DNA from: JBFJVZ01 sp041623895
GTDB lineage: Bacteria; Planctomycetota; Planctomycetia; Pirellulales; Pirellulaceae
Direction of reading: 5' to 3'
DNA length: 10,734 bases
Assembly: GCA_041623895.1 (NCBI GenBank)
Contig: JBFJVZ010000280.1
Location: 1-10,734, forward strand
Part shown: positions 1-7,559 of the stretch, in pieces
Numbering within the stretch: position 1 is the first letter of the stretch
Layout: each line of letters starts with the position of its first letter
Program-made: the position numbers and the translations under genes
Notes under the pieces: generated by a model
Database searches by the model: none
The model's input: only the letters and a program-made list of their open reading frames with translations
Told to the model about the DNA's origin: nothing

Positions 1-3000
1 CCTGTCCTGGCTGCCCCTGTCCTGGCTGCTCCTGTCCTGGCTGATTTTGCTGGCTCTCGTTTTGCTCAGGTCTTGCTTGTCCGGGTTGGTCTTGTCCGGG
101 CTGATTACCTTGGCCGGGAGACTGCTGTTGAGCTTGTTGCGGATCCGGTTGTTGGCCGTCTTGGGGTTGTTCACCTGGCGCTGCTTCTTCGCCCGCTTGG
201 TTTGCTTGGGGCTGCCCAGGTTCCGTTTGCTGAGCATTGTCGTGACTGCCCGCTTGTTGGCCGCGGCGCTGCGCGGCACCTGGATCCTCGCGATTGATCT
301 CGTTTTCCAGGTCCCTGGTCAACTGTTCCAGTTCCGAGAGTGCGCGACGGAGTCCCTCGGTTTCATCTCCCAAAACGGAAGACGCGGCGTCTTCCAATTC
401 TTCTCGCAGCTCGCCGATTCCCTCCCCCGCGACTTTTTCGAATTCGCGGGCCTCGGTATCGAAACCACGTTTGAGCAATTCCGAGCTATCTCGCAACTTT
501 TCATCGACTTGTCGTTGCTGCGTTTTGCGATAGGAATCGTACAACTTCTGGGCCAGCAGTGGTTCTGCCGTTTCGGCTTCCTGCACTGTTTCTTGCATCT
601 GTTCCAGCAGCGCGCCCAAGTCTTCGCGTTGTTGGCTGAGGGCTTCCTGAAGCTCGCCGCGTTTGTCATCACCTCGCAAGCCGGTGGAATTCTTTCCATC
701 GATATCCTTCAACTGCTCGGCGATCTCTGCTTCTTTTTTGTCCAGCTCCTGCGCTTGCTGCCGCATTTCGCGGACGGCGTCATTGAATTGACCGGCAGCG
801 CGCTGGCGAAAATCGTCCCTCAATTCCTCAAACTCGCGTTCAGCCCGCCTGCCCGCGGTCAGCGCGTCGGAGGCATCTTTCTGCTCGAGCGCCTCGGCTG
901 CTTTGCGCACATTTTCCCGTGTTTGATCCAGCTGCTCGCTCGCCTGGCTCATCTGCTCCTGATTCTCCGTTTGCTGCATCCGTTCGCTCAGCTCGTCGGT
1001 TTCTCGCAGCAGATCTTCTTGTTGCTCGCGCAGCCGCTTCAGCTGCCGCTCGATTTCTGCTTTTTCTTCTTCGCTTTCCGCCTGCTCAAGCGCCGATTGC
1101 AGCTGCGCCAATTGTTTATTCAGGTCTTCCTGCCGGCGTGCCAAATCGCGCAGCCGGTTCAGCACTTGCCTAAGTTCGCGTTGCTGCTGCTCTTCCTGCG
1201 GGTTAGCCTCAGCTTGTTGCTGAGTTTCGTATCGGTTCTCGTCTTGATCCAATTCCAAGTCGTCCAGTTGTTGCTGACGTTGGCGTTGGGAAGCGTTTTG
1301 TGATTGTTGGCCCTGTTGTTGTTGCTGGCGCGTGATCTCGAACTCCCGGGCACGCAGTTTCAGCAAATCCGCGTAGCTCGCTTTTTCGGCAACGATCGCC
1401 GGGTTCAGCGGTTCGGGGCTTTCGGCGTCTGCGGCCCGGGCGAGTTCCGAGACGGCTGTCGTCATGTGCCCGCGAATGCCGTCCACGATGGTGCGGCTGT
1501 CGGCATCCCGAATTTCCTGGGCCAATTCCTCCAGTTGTGCCAGCGCGTCGGTCTGAGATTCTTTCAGCAGTTCGGCATTGATTCCAAAATCTGCCGATCT
1601 CTCAGGGCCACGTTCGCTGCGGAGGACCTTCCAAGTCGCGTTGATGATCTCCTTCTGCAACTCAGCAAGTTTCTCAGCCTGCTGGCCGTTCTGGCTTTGT
1701 TGCTGTTGTTGCTGCGCGCCTCCGGGCGGCGGCTGACCTTGGCGATAAATCTCTTCGAAGTGACGCACTTCGGCAAAGAACATATCGCTTTCGGTGCGGC
1801 GCACTTTTCCATCCGGCGCGTAGTCTTCGGCCCAGAAGTAATACGAAAACAGTTGATCGGGCTGCGCCTGCAACTCCTCGAATTCGACCAGGTGATCGAT
1901 CTGCTGTTTTACGCCGCGGCCGATTGCTTGCTGCAGCGGTACATCCTTGGGTAAGTGATCTCCAAACGAATAGGAAATGCCAACCTGTTGAATACCAAAG
2001 TCATCGCGGACCTCGACGCCCAACGGCAACTCTTCCAATGGACTGACGCTGACATCTCTGGCCTCGGTCAGCTTCAGCTTGGGCGGATTGTTGGGCAGCA
2101 TGCGGGCAATCAATTCCGGCGGATATTTGTTCTCGCGACCGTCATCGTCGATCATTTCCAAAGTCAAGCGTTGCGTCTGGGTCAGCTCGAATTCAGTCGA
2201 CCAGGCGTTCGCTGACTCCTGATCGGGTGCCAGTTCAATTCGCGTTCCGTCTTCGGAAACCAGGTCAGCGGCCGCGACCGGCTTATTCAGAAGACAAATC
2301 CACTTGACCTTCGTTCCCTCGACCGCGGAAACGCGCACGGTGTCCTCGATACGCTTTTCCTGAAGTCCCGTGTAATCCGGATAATTCAGATTCGCGTCGG
2401 ACCGAACGAGCGACGGAAACTCAAAGACGCCGACGGAATAAGCATCACTGGTCCAATCCTCGGTGATGATCTGGTATGTGAAGTCTTGGTCAACTGAGGC
2501 GACAAAACCGCCCAACACTGGATCGTCCAGATTCTGGGTCATCGTGATTCTCCGCTGCTGTCCATCGCCAGCCGTGCACAGCAGAATCGCTTCATCCGGC
2601 ACATCGCGTTGGAAGCGAGCGGTCACCACCAAACTGCTACCTCGTTCAACTTCGGTGTCCCCGGGAATCACCGTCACCTTGATCTGGGATTGAATGCTTG
2701 AGGCGATCGCTGCGACATCGATCGGTTTCGACCAGGCAAGCAAGACCAGCACAAACATCAAGACGATGGATGCACACAATCCGGACAGCCGGCTTAGCCA
2801 CAGCTGCTTGCTGGGAACGGCGTCCACCCAGCGATGAGTTCGCGAGTGTTCACGGGCTTCGCGAATCACCCGTTGCTGCAAATAACCAAGATTTGCATCG
2901 CCCTCACCCGGTTGGCTGAGCGCCGTTAACAGTCGCTGTTGCAGGCTGGGAAAGTGCTGTTCGATTCTATTGGCAACGGGCCTGGGGTTGCGAAAAGTAA

Positions 3001-3253
3001 GCCGCGCCAGAACAAATGCGGCCATCAAACAAACGATCGACACACCGCCGATCACCCAGGCGGCGAATGTGCCGGTGACTTCTCCGGAACGAGCCGGGCT
3101 CAGTAACGACGCTGCAAAGATCGCCGCAGTGATGGCGATGACGGCCACCATCCACCAAAAGCGGATCGTGCGAAATTTACTGGCAACGGGTCCGAGTCGG
3201 TTGACGAGAGCTTCACGCGATTCGGTAAAAAAAGACAGGTTCGACGTACGCAT
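1..3253 (-). CDS. DUF4175-like large membrane protein with periplasmic coiled coil and Gln/Pro-rich tail (3' end outside window)
   Basis: The frame is open from an ATG at 3253 to the left edge (about 1084 residues, no stop), so the C-terminus is missing. Three hydrophobic segments lie at about residues 33-52, 64-84 and 153-174. Arg-rich stretches before the first and between the second and third suggest these are cytoplasmic, leaving everything after residue 175 periplasmic (inference). Residues 185-500 look like beta-rich modules with the motifs YPDYTG (about 291) and RDDFGI (about 416), which I associate with DUF4175-type proteins. From about 520 to 980 the chain is Glu/Gln/Arg-rich heptad-like coiled coil, with Gln runs near 514 and 642. 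The tail beyond 990 is Gln/Pro/Gly repeats. It lies 15 nt after the BatA-like stop; the sequence before the ATG (GGGGAACGGATCAAAC) holds only a weak ribosome site. The membrane and coiled-coil architecture is clear; the family name is from motif memory, and no enzymatic function is evident. Confidence 0.85.
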   Translation of the reverse strand, partial: MRTSNLSFFTESREALVNRLGPVASKFRTIRFWWMVAVIAITAAIFAASLLSPARSGEVTGTFAAWVIGGVSIVCLMAAFVLARLTFRNPRPVANRIEQHFPSLQQRLLTALSQPGEGDANLGYLQQRVIREAREHSRTHRWVDAVPSKQLWLSRLSGLCASIVLMFVLVLLAWSKPIDVAAIASSIQSQIKVTVIPGDTEVERGSSLVVTARFQRDVPDEAILLCTAGDGQQRRITMTQNLDDPVLGGFVASVDQDFTYQIITEDWTSDAYSVGVFEFPSLVRSDANLNYPDYTGLQEKRIEDTVRVSAVEGTKVKWICLLNKPVAAADLVSEDGTRIELAPDQESANAWSTEFELTQTQRLTLEMIDDDGRENKYPPELIARMLPNNPPKLKLTEARDVSVSPLEELPLGVEVRDDFGIQQVGISYSFGDHLPKDVPLQQAIGRGVKQQIDHLVEFEELQAQPDQLFSYYFWAEDYAPDGKVRRTESDMFFAEVRHFEEIYRQGQPPPGGAQQQQQQSQNGQQAEKLAELQKEIINATWKVLRSERGPERSADFGINAELLKESQTDALAQLEELAQEIRDADSRTIVDGIRGHMTTAVSELARAADAESPEPLNPAIVAEKASYADLLKLRAREFEITRQQQQQGQQSQNASQRQRQQQLDDLELDQDENRYETQQQAEANPQEEQQQRELRQVLNRLRDLARRQEDLNKQLAQLQSALEQAESEEEKAEIERQLKRLREQQEDLLRETDELSERMQQTENQEQMSQASEQLDQTRENVRKAAEALEQKDASDALTAGRRAEREFEELRDDFRQRAAGQFNDAVREMRQQAQELDKKEAEIAEQLKDIDGKNSTGLRGDDKRGELQEALSQQREDLGALLEQMQETVQEAETAEPLLAQKLYDSYRKTQQRQVDEKLRDSSELLKRGFDTEAREFEKVAGEGIGELREELEDAASSVLGDETEGLRRALSELEQLTRDLENEINREDPGAAQRRGQQAGSHDNAQQTEPGQPQANQAGEEAAPGEQPQDGQQPDPQQAQQQSPGQGNQPGQDQPGQARPEQNESQQNQPGQEQPGQGQPGQ
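2..106 (-). repeat. In-frame pentapeptide repeat (xQPGQ) in the tail of the DUF4175-like gene
   Basis: The coding strand gives seven consecutive five-residue units: NQPGQ, DQPGQ, ARPEQ, NESQQ, NQPGQ, EQPGQ, GQPGQ. At DNA level the last three are near-identical 15-bp copies at plus-strand 1-15, 16-30 and 31-45, each starting CCTGTCCTGGCTG. The middle two units have diverged. The array runs off the window, so its full copy number is unknown. A disordered, extended spacer is the likely structural result. Confidence 0.9.
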
Positions 3254-3268
3254 GTTTGATCCGTTCCC

Positions 3269-5440
3269 CTAAGCGTGCTCGCTGACCAGCCGTTGCCGGC
3301 GGCTCAGCCATCCGCCCAGCCACGTTTCCAAAGCCAACATCAGCAATGCAGCCATTATCAACCACTGCCAAAGCCTTTGCCGACTTTCCAATTCAAGGTC
3401 CCTTAATTGTCGCTGATTGGCCTGGATTTGAGAAATCGAAAGTGTTTTTCCCAGGCTAATCCCGAATCTTTCCAAACTGTCCTCGGGCAAGGCGTCCGTG
3501 CGACTTTCTGAAACCGCCAAATTAACAGCAAAAGCACGAACCTGATCGCCGTCGTTATAGTGATAGATACCCGGTCGATCGATCGCCTCGGCATCATCGC
3601 TGCTGGCAAAGCGAAATTGCCCGCCATCCGGGCCAGCGATTTTTGCCGTCGGTGATGGTTGTAAATCGACCGGTTCGCCAACGGTGTAGTCGTTCAGCGT
3701 ATCTGCAGCCGAGCTGCCGGCATCAAAAAAGTTAAATATCAATGGAATGAACTTCGTCGATAACGCCAATTGGCTGGCGGACGGCTGCCAGCCAGCAGCC
3801 AACACCCACAACCTCCCGCGGCCCAGTTGCTGTTCCAGCAAAGCGGGCTGGCCATCATCAAAACTTGCCAACACCGACCATCCATCATTGGCACCCGTGA
3901 TGCTGCGATGGGACCAAAAATGGATCTTCGTAAAGTCATTGAATTTTGGATCGGCCAGCGACGCAAACACGGGATTGCTGAAATCGATTCGCGACAGCAT
4001 TGCATAGTCATCGATGTCGGCTTCCCCGATGCTCAGCTGACCCGCCCCGGTGATCCGCTGCAATGCCGGAGCCATCGATTTGGCTTGCGCTGTGGCCAGG
4101 ACGAACAGGACCTGTCCGCCGCTTTGGATGTACTGCTTCAACCGGTCAGCAACTTCCGGTTCGATGGCTCGGGTAAGCACAACCAGCGGAGTCTTCTCCG
4201 GATCAGGCACAGCCGACAGCGATTTCCCGTCGGACGCCTCGATGGTGACTTGTCGACGAGCATTACTCAGTGGAATCAACCGCAAATAATGAAGCGAACT
4301 TTCGCGTTGCTGATCGATGTTGGTCGTTTCAACATCATCGCCCAAATACAGAATCGAAAGTGACTCCGGCTGCGGGCTGACCAGGTAGCGCCGATTATCG
4401 AAGGCATGCGCGTCGTCGCGAATCACCAGTGACGTGATGTTTGGATCCGGCAGCGGCATCCGCAACACACGTGATTCACCAGGCGGCACCTGGACCGGCA
4501 GCGACGACAATTCTTGACCGTCAGCGGTGGACCAGGCCAGGCGGAAGCGTGATTCGTCTGAGCCGGCTGAATTCTCTACGCGAACACGAATTCGATCTTT
4601 CGCTTGCTGATCATCATCGTCGCCGGATGGATCTGGCCCCGTTAGAACTCGGGCAAAGGCATTGGTGGGCGACTTGGTCTTGACCCCACGAATGTCCAGC
4701 TCCAGCTGATCGGGCCAGGCGTATGCTTGCAAGCTTTCAATCTGCGCGCCTTGTTGCATATCGCTGACTAAAATCAGGTGCGCCGGCCCGGTCGACGCTG
4801 GCCCGGTCGACACTGGCCCGGTCGACGCTGGCTTTGCAGTGTTCGTCGCGTCGTCGGTCTGGCTGTCGGGCTCGTACGTTACTGCCAGGTCAGCCGAGAA
4901 GCTGATCGCGCGGCCCAGGTTGGTCGGTTTCCAAGTCGGAACGACTTCGGCCAACGACGATCTGGCAGTCCCTGGCAATTGTTCCGGGGCAAGTCGTGTC
5001 GATTGGTCAAAGCTGAAAAGTGTTCTTGGTTCGCTGTCGAAGGCAACGATGGCCAATTGATCTCCTGGTGAAAGATCGTCAATCACATCGCCGGCATGAT
5101 CCAAGGCTTGTTGCCAAAGATCTTCTCGCTGCATACTGGCGCTGGTATCGATCAACAAAACCATCCGCCGCACCGGAGCCTGTGCATCGGACATCAGCGC
5201 ACTTCTCAAGAACGGCCGCGCGAATGCGGCGGCTAACAAAATCAGTGCCAGCGCCCGCAGTAGCAGCAACAACCAGTTGTCCAAGCGGCTTCGCCGCGTC
5301 AAACGCGGCGGCGTCGGCTGCAAAAACATCAGCGAACTGAATTCGACCTGGCCGCGTGGTTGCCGCCGGATCAAATGAAAAAGAATCGGCAACCCAATCG
5401 CCAGCGCGCCAAAAAAATACAATGGTGCCAGGACGCTCAC
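3269..5440 (-). CDS. BatA-like membrane protein with VWA domain and C-terminal membrane anchor
   Basis: 723 residues from a GTG start. The N-terminus has the paired membrane segments typical of BatA-type proteins (about 6-24 and 55-75) around an Arg-rich loop, which should be cytoplasmic. A VWA domain follows (about 90-230) with a complete metal-ion-dependent adhesion site: DTSAS at 98-102, Thr173 and Asp227. Residues about 360-590 resemble the glutamine amidotransferase-like region of such proteins (strand ILYLGDD, then LVVL, then a GGQVLFVLA stretch, then GRLWVLAAGW); I see no catalytic triad. A last membrane segment lies near 692-710, ending in a basic tail. The topology puts the VWA domain in the periplasm (inference). 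A strong ribosome site (GGAGGT, 5 nt away) and the GTGA overlap with the DUF58 stop fix the start. Oddity: a PASTG-type repeat inside the VWA domain. BatA homologues serve with MoxR in aerotolerance or protein-maturation systems; the substrate here is unknown. Confidence 0.93.
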   Translation of the reverse strand: MSVLAPLYFFGALAIGLPILFHLIRRQPRGQVEFSSLMFLQPTPPRLTRRSRLDNWLLLLLRALALILLAAAFARPFLRSALMSDAQAPVRRMVLLIDTSASMQREDLWQQALDHAGDVIDDLSPGDQLAIVAFDSEPRTLFSFDQSTRLAPEQLPGTARSSLAEVVPTWKPTNLGRAISFSADLAVTYEPDSQTDDATNTAKPASTGPVSTGPASTGPAHLILVSDMQQGAQIESLQAYAWPDQLELDIRGVKTKSPTNAFARVLTGPDPSGDDDDQQAKDRIRVRVENSAGSDESRFRLAWSTADGQELSSLPVQVPPGESRVLRMPLPDPNITSLVIRDDAHAFDNRRYLVSPQPESLSILYLGDDVETTNIDQQRESSLHYLRLIPLSNARRQVTIEASDGKSLSAVPDPEKTPLVVLTRAIEPEVADRLKQYIQSGGQVLFVLATAQAKSMAPALQRITGAGQLSIGEADIDDYAMLSRIDFSNPVFASLADPKFNDFTKIHFWSHRSITGANDGWSVLASFDDGQPALLEQQLGRGRLWVLAAGWQPSASQLALSTKFIPLIFNFFDAGSSAADTLNDYTVGEPVDLQPSPTAKIAGPDGGQFRFASSDDAEAIDRPGIYHYNDGDQVRAFAVNLAVSESRTDALPEDSLERFGISLGKTLSISQIQANQRQLRDLELESRQRLWQWLIMAALLMLALETWLGGWLSRRQRLVSEHA
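4785..4829 (-). repeat. Three 15-bp tandem copies within the VWA domain of the BatA-like gene
   Basis: Plus-strand units GGCCCGGTCGACGCT, GGCCCGGTCGACACT and GGCCCGGTCGACGCT abut exactly (one mismatch in the middle copy). They encode the Ala/Val-Ser-Thr-Gly-Pro repeat at about residues 205-219, in a loop just before the strand HLILVSD that carries the last metal-site Asp. Each copy holds the palindrome GTCGAC. The length is a multiple of three, so copy-number change would preserve the frame. Confidence 0.95.
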
Positions 5441-6429
5441 ACAGCACCTCCGGCAACGCGAGCTGAACTTGCCAGCATCCCTGAGCGGGCCGTACTGCGG
5501 CCGCGACGCTGTTGTGAATCGATCAGATGGAACAGCGCATTATCCAATGGACCGTCCGTCATCATGGAATAAAAGTCGACACCCAGCGAATTGCAGATTT
5601 CGCTCAGCTGCGACTGATGCTCATCAAATTGCTTACGATATTGCTCGCGCGCGACATCCGGATCGAGATAAATCTCTCGCCCTGATTCCATATCCACCAC
5701 CATGCTGGGTGATTCAAGATTCAGTTCCAGCTCTGCCGGATCGAGTGTTCGCAAGATGACCACCTCGTGCCCGCGCGATCGCAAATAGGCCAAATTCGTC
5801 CGCAGTGTTTCGATCGGGGCAAGCAAATCAGATATCAGTATCACCAGGCCGCGACGCCGGACTAGATTCGCGATCTGCCGCAGGGGCGCGTCGATGTCGG
5901 TGCCTGTTCCTTTCAACGGGCGCGAAAGACAGACCAGCATTTGATGCATGTGCCCGGGTCGGTGACGAGCGCTGACGTAATCCCCAAGTTTCTCGTCAAA
6001 CGTTAACAGGCCGACGTTGTCGCGCTGCAGCGTCAAGTAATAGGCGAGCGTCGCCGCCAACGTCCGTGCGTATTCAATTTTGGTGTACTCCAGCGATCCG
6101 TAGCCCATCGACTTGCTGTGATCCACGACCAGGTAACAACGGCGGTTTGTTTCATCTTCAAATTTCTTGATGAAATAACGGTCGCTGCGGGCGAACAGTT
6201 TCCAATCCAATCCGCGCAAGTCATCGCCGGTCGAGTAGGGACGGTATTCGCTGAACTCGACCGACGAACCGTGAACGGGGCTGCGATGCAGGCCGTTGAA
6301 AAAGCCCTCGACAACGGTCTTGGCCTGCAGCTGTAGATTCTTGATCCGCATCACGGCCAGCGGGTCGACTCGCGCCGATTCAGCGACCCGAGCCGTCGAT
6401 GCGGCAGTCGTTGCAGTATCGGTAGCCAT
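5437..6429 (-). CDS. DUF58 family protein (VWA-like partner of MoxR)
   Basis: 330 residues from the ATG at 6429. The DUF58 signature is clear at about 59-92: EFSEYRPYSTGDDLRGLDWK followed by LFARSDRYFIKKFEDE. A VWA-like fold follows with an apparently intact metal site: DHSKS at 103-107, the GTGTD Thr near 175-177, and Asp201 in LVILISDL. No signal peptide or membrane segment is visible, so it should be cytoplasmic. DUF58 proteins are regularly encoded next to MoxR ATPases and are thought to bridge them to substrates; the molecular role is not well established. A TTG codon at 6432 would add one residue, but the ATG in the TGATG overlap with the moxR stop is preferred: GGTGA sits 4 nt upstream of it and pairs with the 16S tail. 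The gene ends in a GTGA overlap with the BatA-like gene. Confidence 0.95.
   Translation of the reverse strand: MATDTATTAASTARVAESARVDPLAVMRIKNLQLQAKTVVEGFFNGLHRSPVHGSSVEFSEYRPYSTGDDLRGLDWKLFARSDRYFIKKFEDETNRRCYLVVDHSKSMGYGSLEYTKIEYARTLAATLAYYLTLQRDNVGLLTFDEKLGDYVSARHRPGHMHQMLVCLSRPLKGTGTDIDAPLRQIANLVRRRGLVILISDLLAPIETLRTNLAYLRSRGHEVVILRTLDPAELELNLESPSMVVDMESGREIYLDPDVAREQYRKQFDEHQSQLSEICNSLGVDFYSMMTDGPLDNALFHLIDSQQRRGRSTARSGMLASSARVAGGAV
5446..5451 (-). promoter_or_regulatory. Ribosome binding site of the BatA-like gene
   Basis: The minus strand reads GGAGGT followed by 5 nt and the GTG start at 5440. It lies within the last codons of the DUF58 gene, and the GTGA overlap suggests coupled translation. 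This supports GTG rather than a later ATG as the start. Confidence 0.8.
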
Positions 6430-7442
6430 CAAGTCACCGTGGAGGGAACCGTGGAAAGCAATCGGTCGATCACGTCTTCAATCGTGACGCCTTCTGCCTC
6501 CGCTTTGTAGCTTAGCAAGACACGATGCCGAAAAGTCGGATGTGCCAACGCCCTGATATCGTCGACGCGGACGTGCGCGTTGCCCAGCAATAATGCTCGC
6601 GCCTTGGCGCCCAGCACCAGCGTTTGAGCGGCGCGCAATCCGGCGCCCCAGCTGACCCATTCGTTGACAAAATCGGGCACACCATCACGTCCCGGACGCG
6701 ACGATGATGCCAGCCGCACAGCGTACGCCCCGACTTCTTCAGCGATCGGGACTTTGCGAACCGCCTCATGAAAATGCATCACGTCTTGTCCGCTGAAGAT
6801 GGGCTCGATCGGCTCGGGACGCGTCGACGTGGTTTGCAACACCACCGCAAGTTCATCCGCCGGCGGCAAGTAATCGATCAAGACGTTGAACATGAAGCGG
6901 TCCAATTGCGCTTCCGGCAACGGGTAGGTTCCTTCCATCTCGATGGGATTCTGTGTCGCTAGAACAAAGAACGGCTCTTCCAAAGGATAGCGCTGCCCAG
7001 CGGCGGTGACCTGGTGTTCTTGCATCGCCTCCAACAACGCGGCTTGTGTCTTCGGTGGCGTGCGGTTGATTTCGTCAGCCAGAATCACGTTGGCAAAGAT
7101 GGGACCTTTGACGAAACGCATTGAACGATGCCCGCCACCATCGTCTTCCAAGATCTCGGTGCCGGTGATATCAGCCGGCATCAAGTCGGGTGTAAATTGA
7201 ATCCGCTGAAAGTTGAGATGAAAAACCTGAGCTACGCTGCGGACCAACAATGTCTTGGCCAATCCGGGCGCACCGGTAATTAAACAATGACCGCCCGCCA
7301 TCAGGCTGATCAGCAATTGCTCAATCACAGCATGCTGCCCGACGATCACTTTGGACAACTCGCGGGTAATTCTTTCACGCCCTTCGCGAATCTGCTCGAC
7401 AATTCGGGCTTCTTCTTCGACGGACATCGTTTCGCTGGTCAT
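6429..7442 (-). CDS. moxR: MoxR family AAA+ ATPase
   Basis: 337 residues, the usual length for the family. Walker A is GAPGLAKT at 57-64, Walker B VILADE at 119-124, and sensor 1 is in FVLATQNPIE with Asn165. The LDRFMF segment after the Pro-Leu-Pro-Glu-Ala stretch (175-185) is the conserved MoxR block. The C-terminal helical lid closes the protein. It is a cytoplasmic hexameric ATPase by family knowledge. The adjoining DUF58 and BatA-type VWA genes resemble the MRP (MoxR proper) subfamily context, where the ATPase is proposed to act as a chaperone for maturation or metal insertion. The start is less certain than its neighbours': no ribosome-site match lies before the ATG at 7442, and a second ATG is at codon 6. 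The gene is preceded by the only real gap in the cluster, so it may begin its own transcript; it shares one base with the DUF58 gene. Confidence 0.97.
   Translation of the reverse strand: MTSETMSVEEEARIVEQIREGRERITRELSKVIVGQHAVIEQLLISLMAGGHCLITGAPGLAKTLLVRSVAQVFHLNFQRIQFTPDLMPADITGTEILEDDGGGHRSMRFVKGPIFANVILADEINRTPPKTQAALLEAMQEHQVTAAGQRYPLEEPFFVLATQNPIEMEGTYPLPEAQLDRFMFNVLIDYLPPADELAVVLQTTSTRPEPIEPIFSGQDVMHFHEAVRKVPIAEEVGAYAVRLASSSRPGRDGVPDFVNEWVSWGAGLRAAQTLVLGAKARALLLGNAHVRVDDIRALAHPTFRHRVLLSYKAEAEGVTIEDVIDRLLSTVPSTVT
6434..6438 (-). promoter_or_regulatory. Probable ribosome binding site of the DUF58 gene
   Basis: The minus strand reads GGTGA, complementary to the UCACC part of the 16S rRNA tail, 4 nt before the ATG at 6429. 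It lies inside the last codons of moxR, consistent with re-initiation at the TGATG junction. It is a shorter match than the GGAGG sites of the two GTG-start genes here. Confidence 0.5.
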
Positions 7443-7559
7443 AGGCTTGTCAAGTGTGAGGTGACAGTTGGAAATGTTTTGTCTTGTTACGACTCTCTGC
7501 GGGGTAAGGTCACGGTCTTCGCGCGAGAGAATAAACCTTGTGTTCAGAGAATCTCACAT
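7443..7559. other. 117-nt spacer between the DUF4159 and moxR genes
   Basis: This is the only gap over 20 nt. On the minus strand I see no GC-rich hairpin plus T-run, so no intrinsic terminator. There is a TTGACA box (7453-7448), but it ends 5 nt before the moxR ATG and so cannot be the -35 box of a promoter for the full-length gene. A small inverted repeat, TGTCA (7448-7452) and TGACA (7462-7466) with a 9-nt loop, covers the place where a ribosome site would be expected; its arms are short and may be chance. An AT-richer patch (TTTATTCTCTC on the minus strand) could hold a -10 element, with no good -35 partner seen. Confidence 0.4.

Noticed and set aside
1313..1327. CAA/CAG triplet run as a distinct microsatellite element
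   Set aside because: Only a few triplets, interrupted, and explained by poly-Gln coding in the coiled-coil protein; a similar run at 1697-1714 has the same explanation.
47..1954. Two long plus-strand open frames (418 and 216 codons) in a single register, which translate as Leu/Phe-rich membrane-like proteins
   Set aside because: They are exactly codon-antisense to the DUF4175-like coiled coil. Gln, Glu and Arg codons read in reverse give Leu, Leu/Phe and Ala/Pro/Ser-type codons, and stops arise only opposite TCA, TTA or CTA. The single stop between them (1301-1303) lies opposite a Ser TCA codon. The minus-strand protein has coherent domains; the plus-strand ones do not.
3770..4363. Plus-strand open frame of 197 codons opposite the BatA-like gene
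   Set aside because: No domain, no ribosome site, and fully covered by the BatA-like coding sequence.
6430..6432. TTG one codon upstream as the start of the DUF58 gene
   Set aside because: The ATG directly after it forms the usual TGATG junction and has better spacing from GGTGA; TTG is a rarer start and would add only one residue.
7448..7453. TTGACA box on the minus strand as a -35 promoter element for moxR
   Set aside because: It ends 5 nt before the moxR ATG, so a -10 box and start point would fall inside the gene; it is probably chance.
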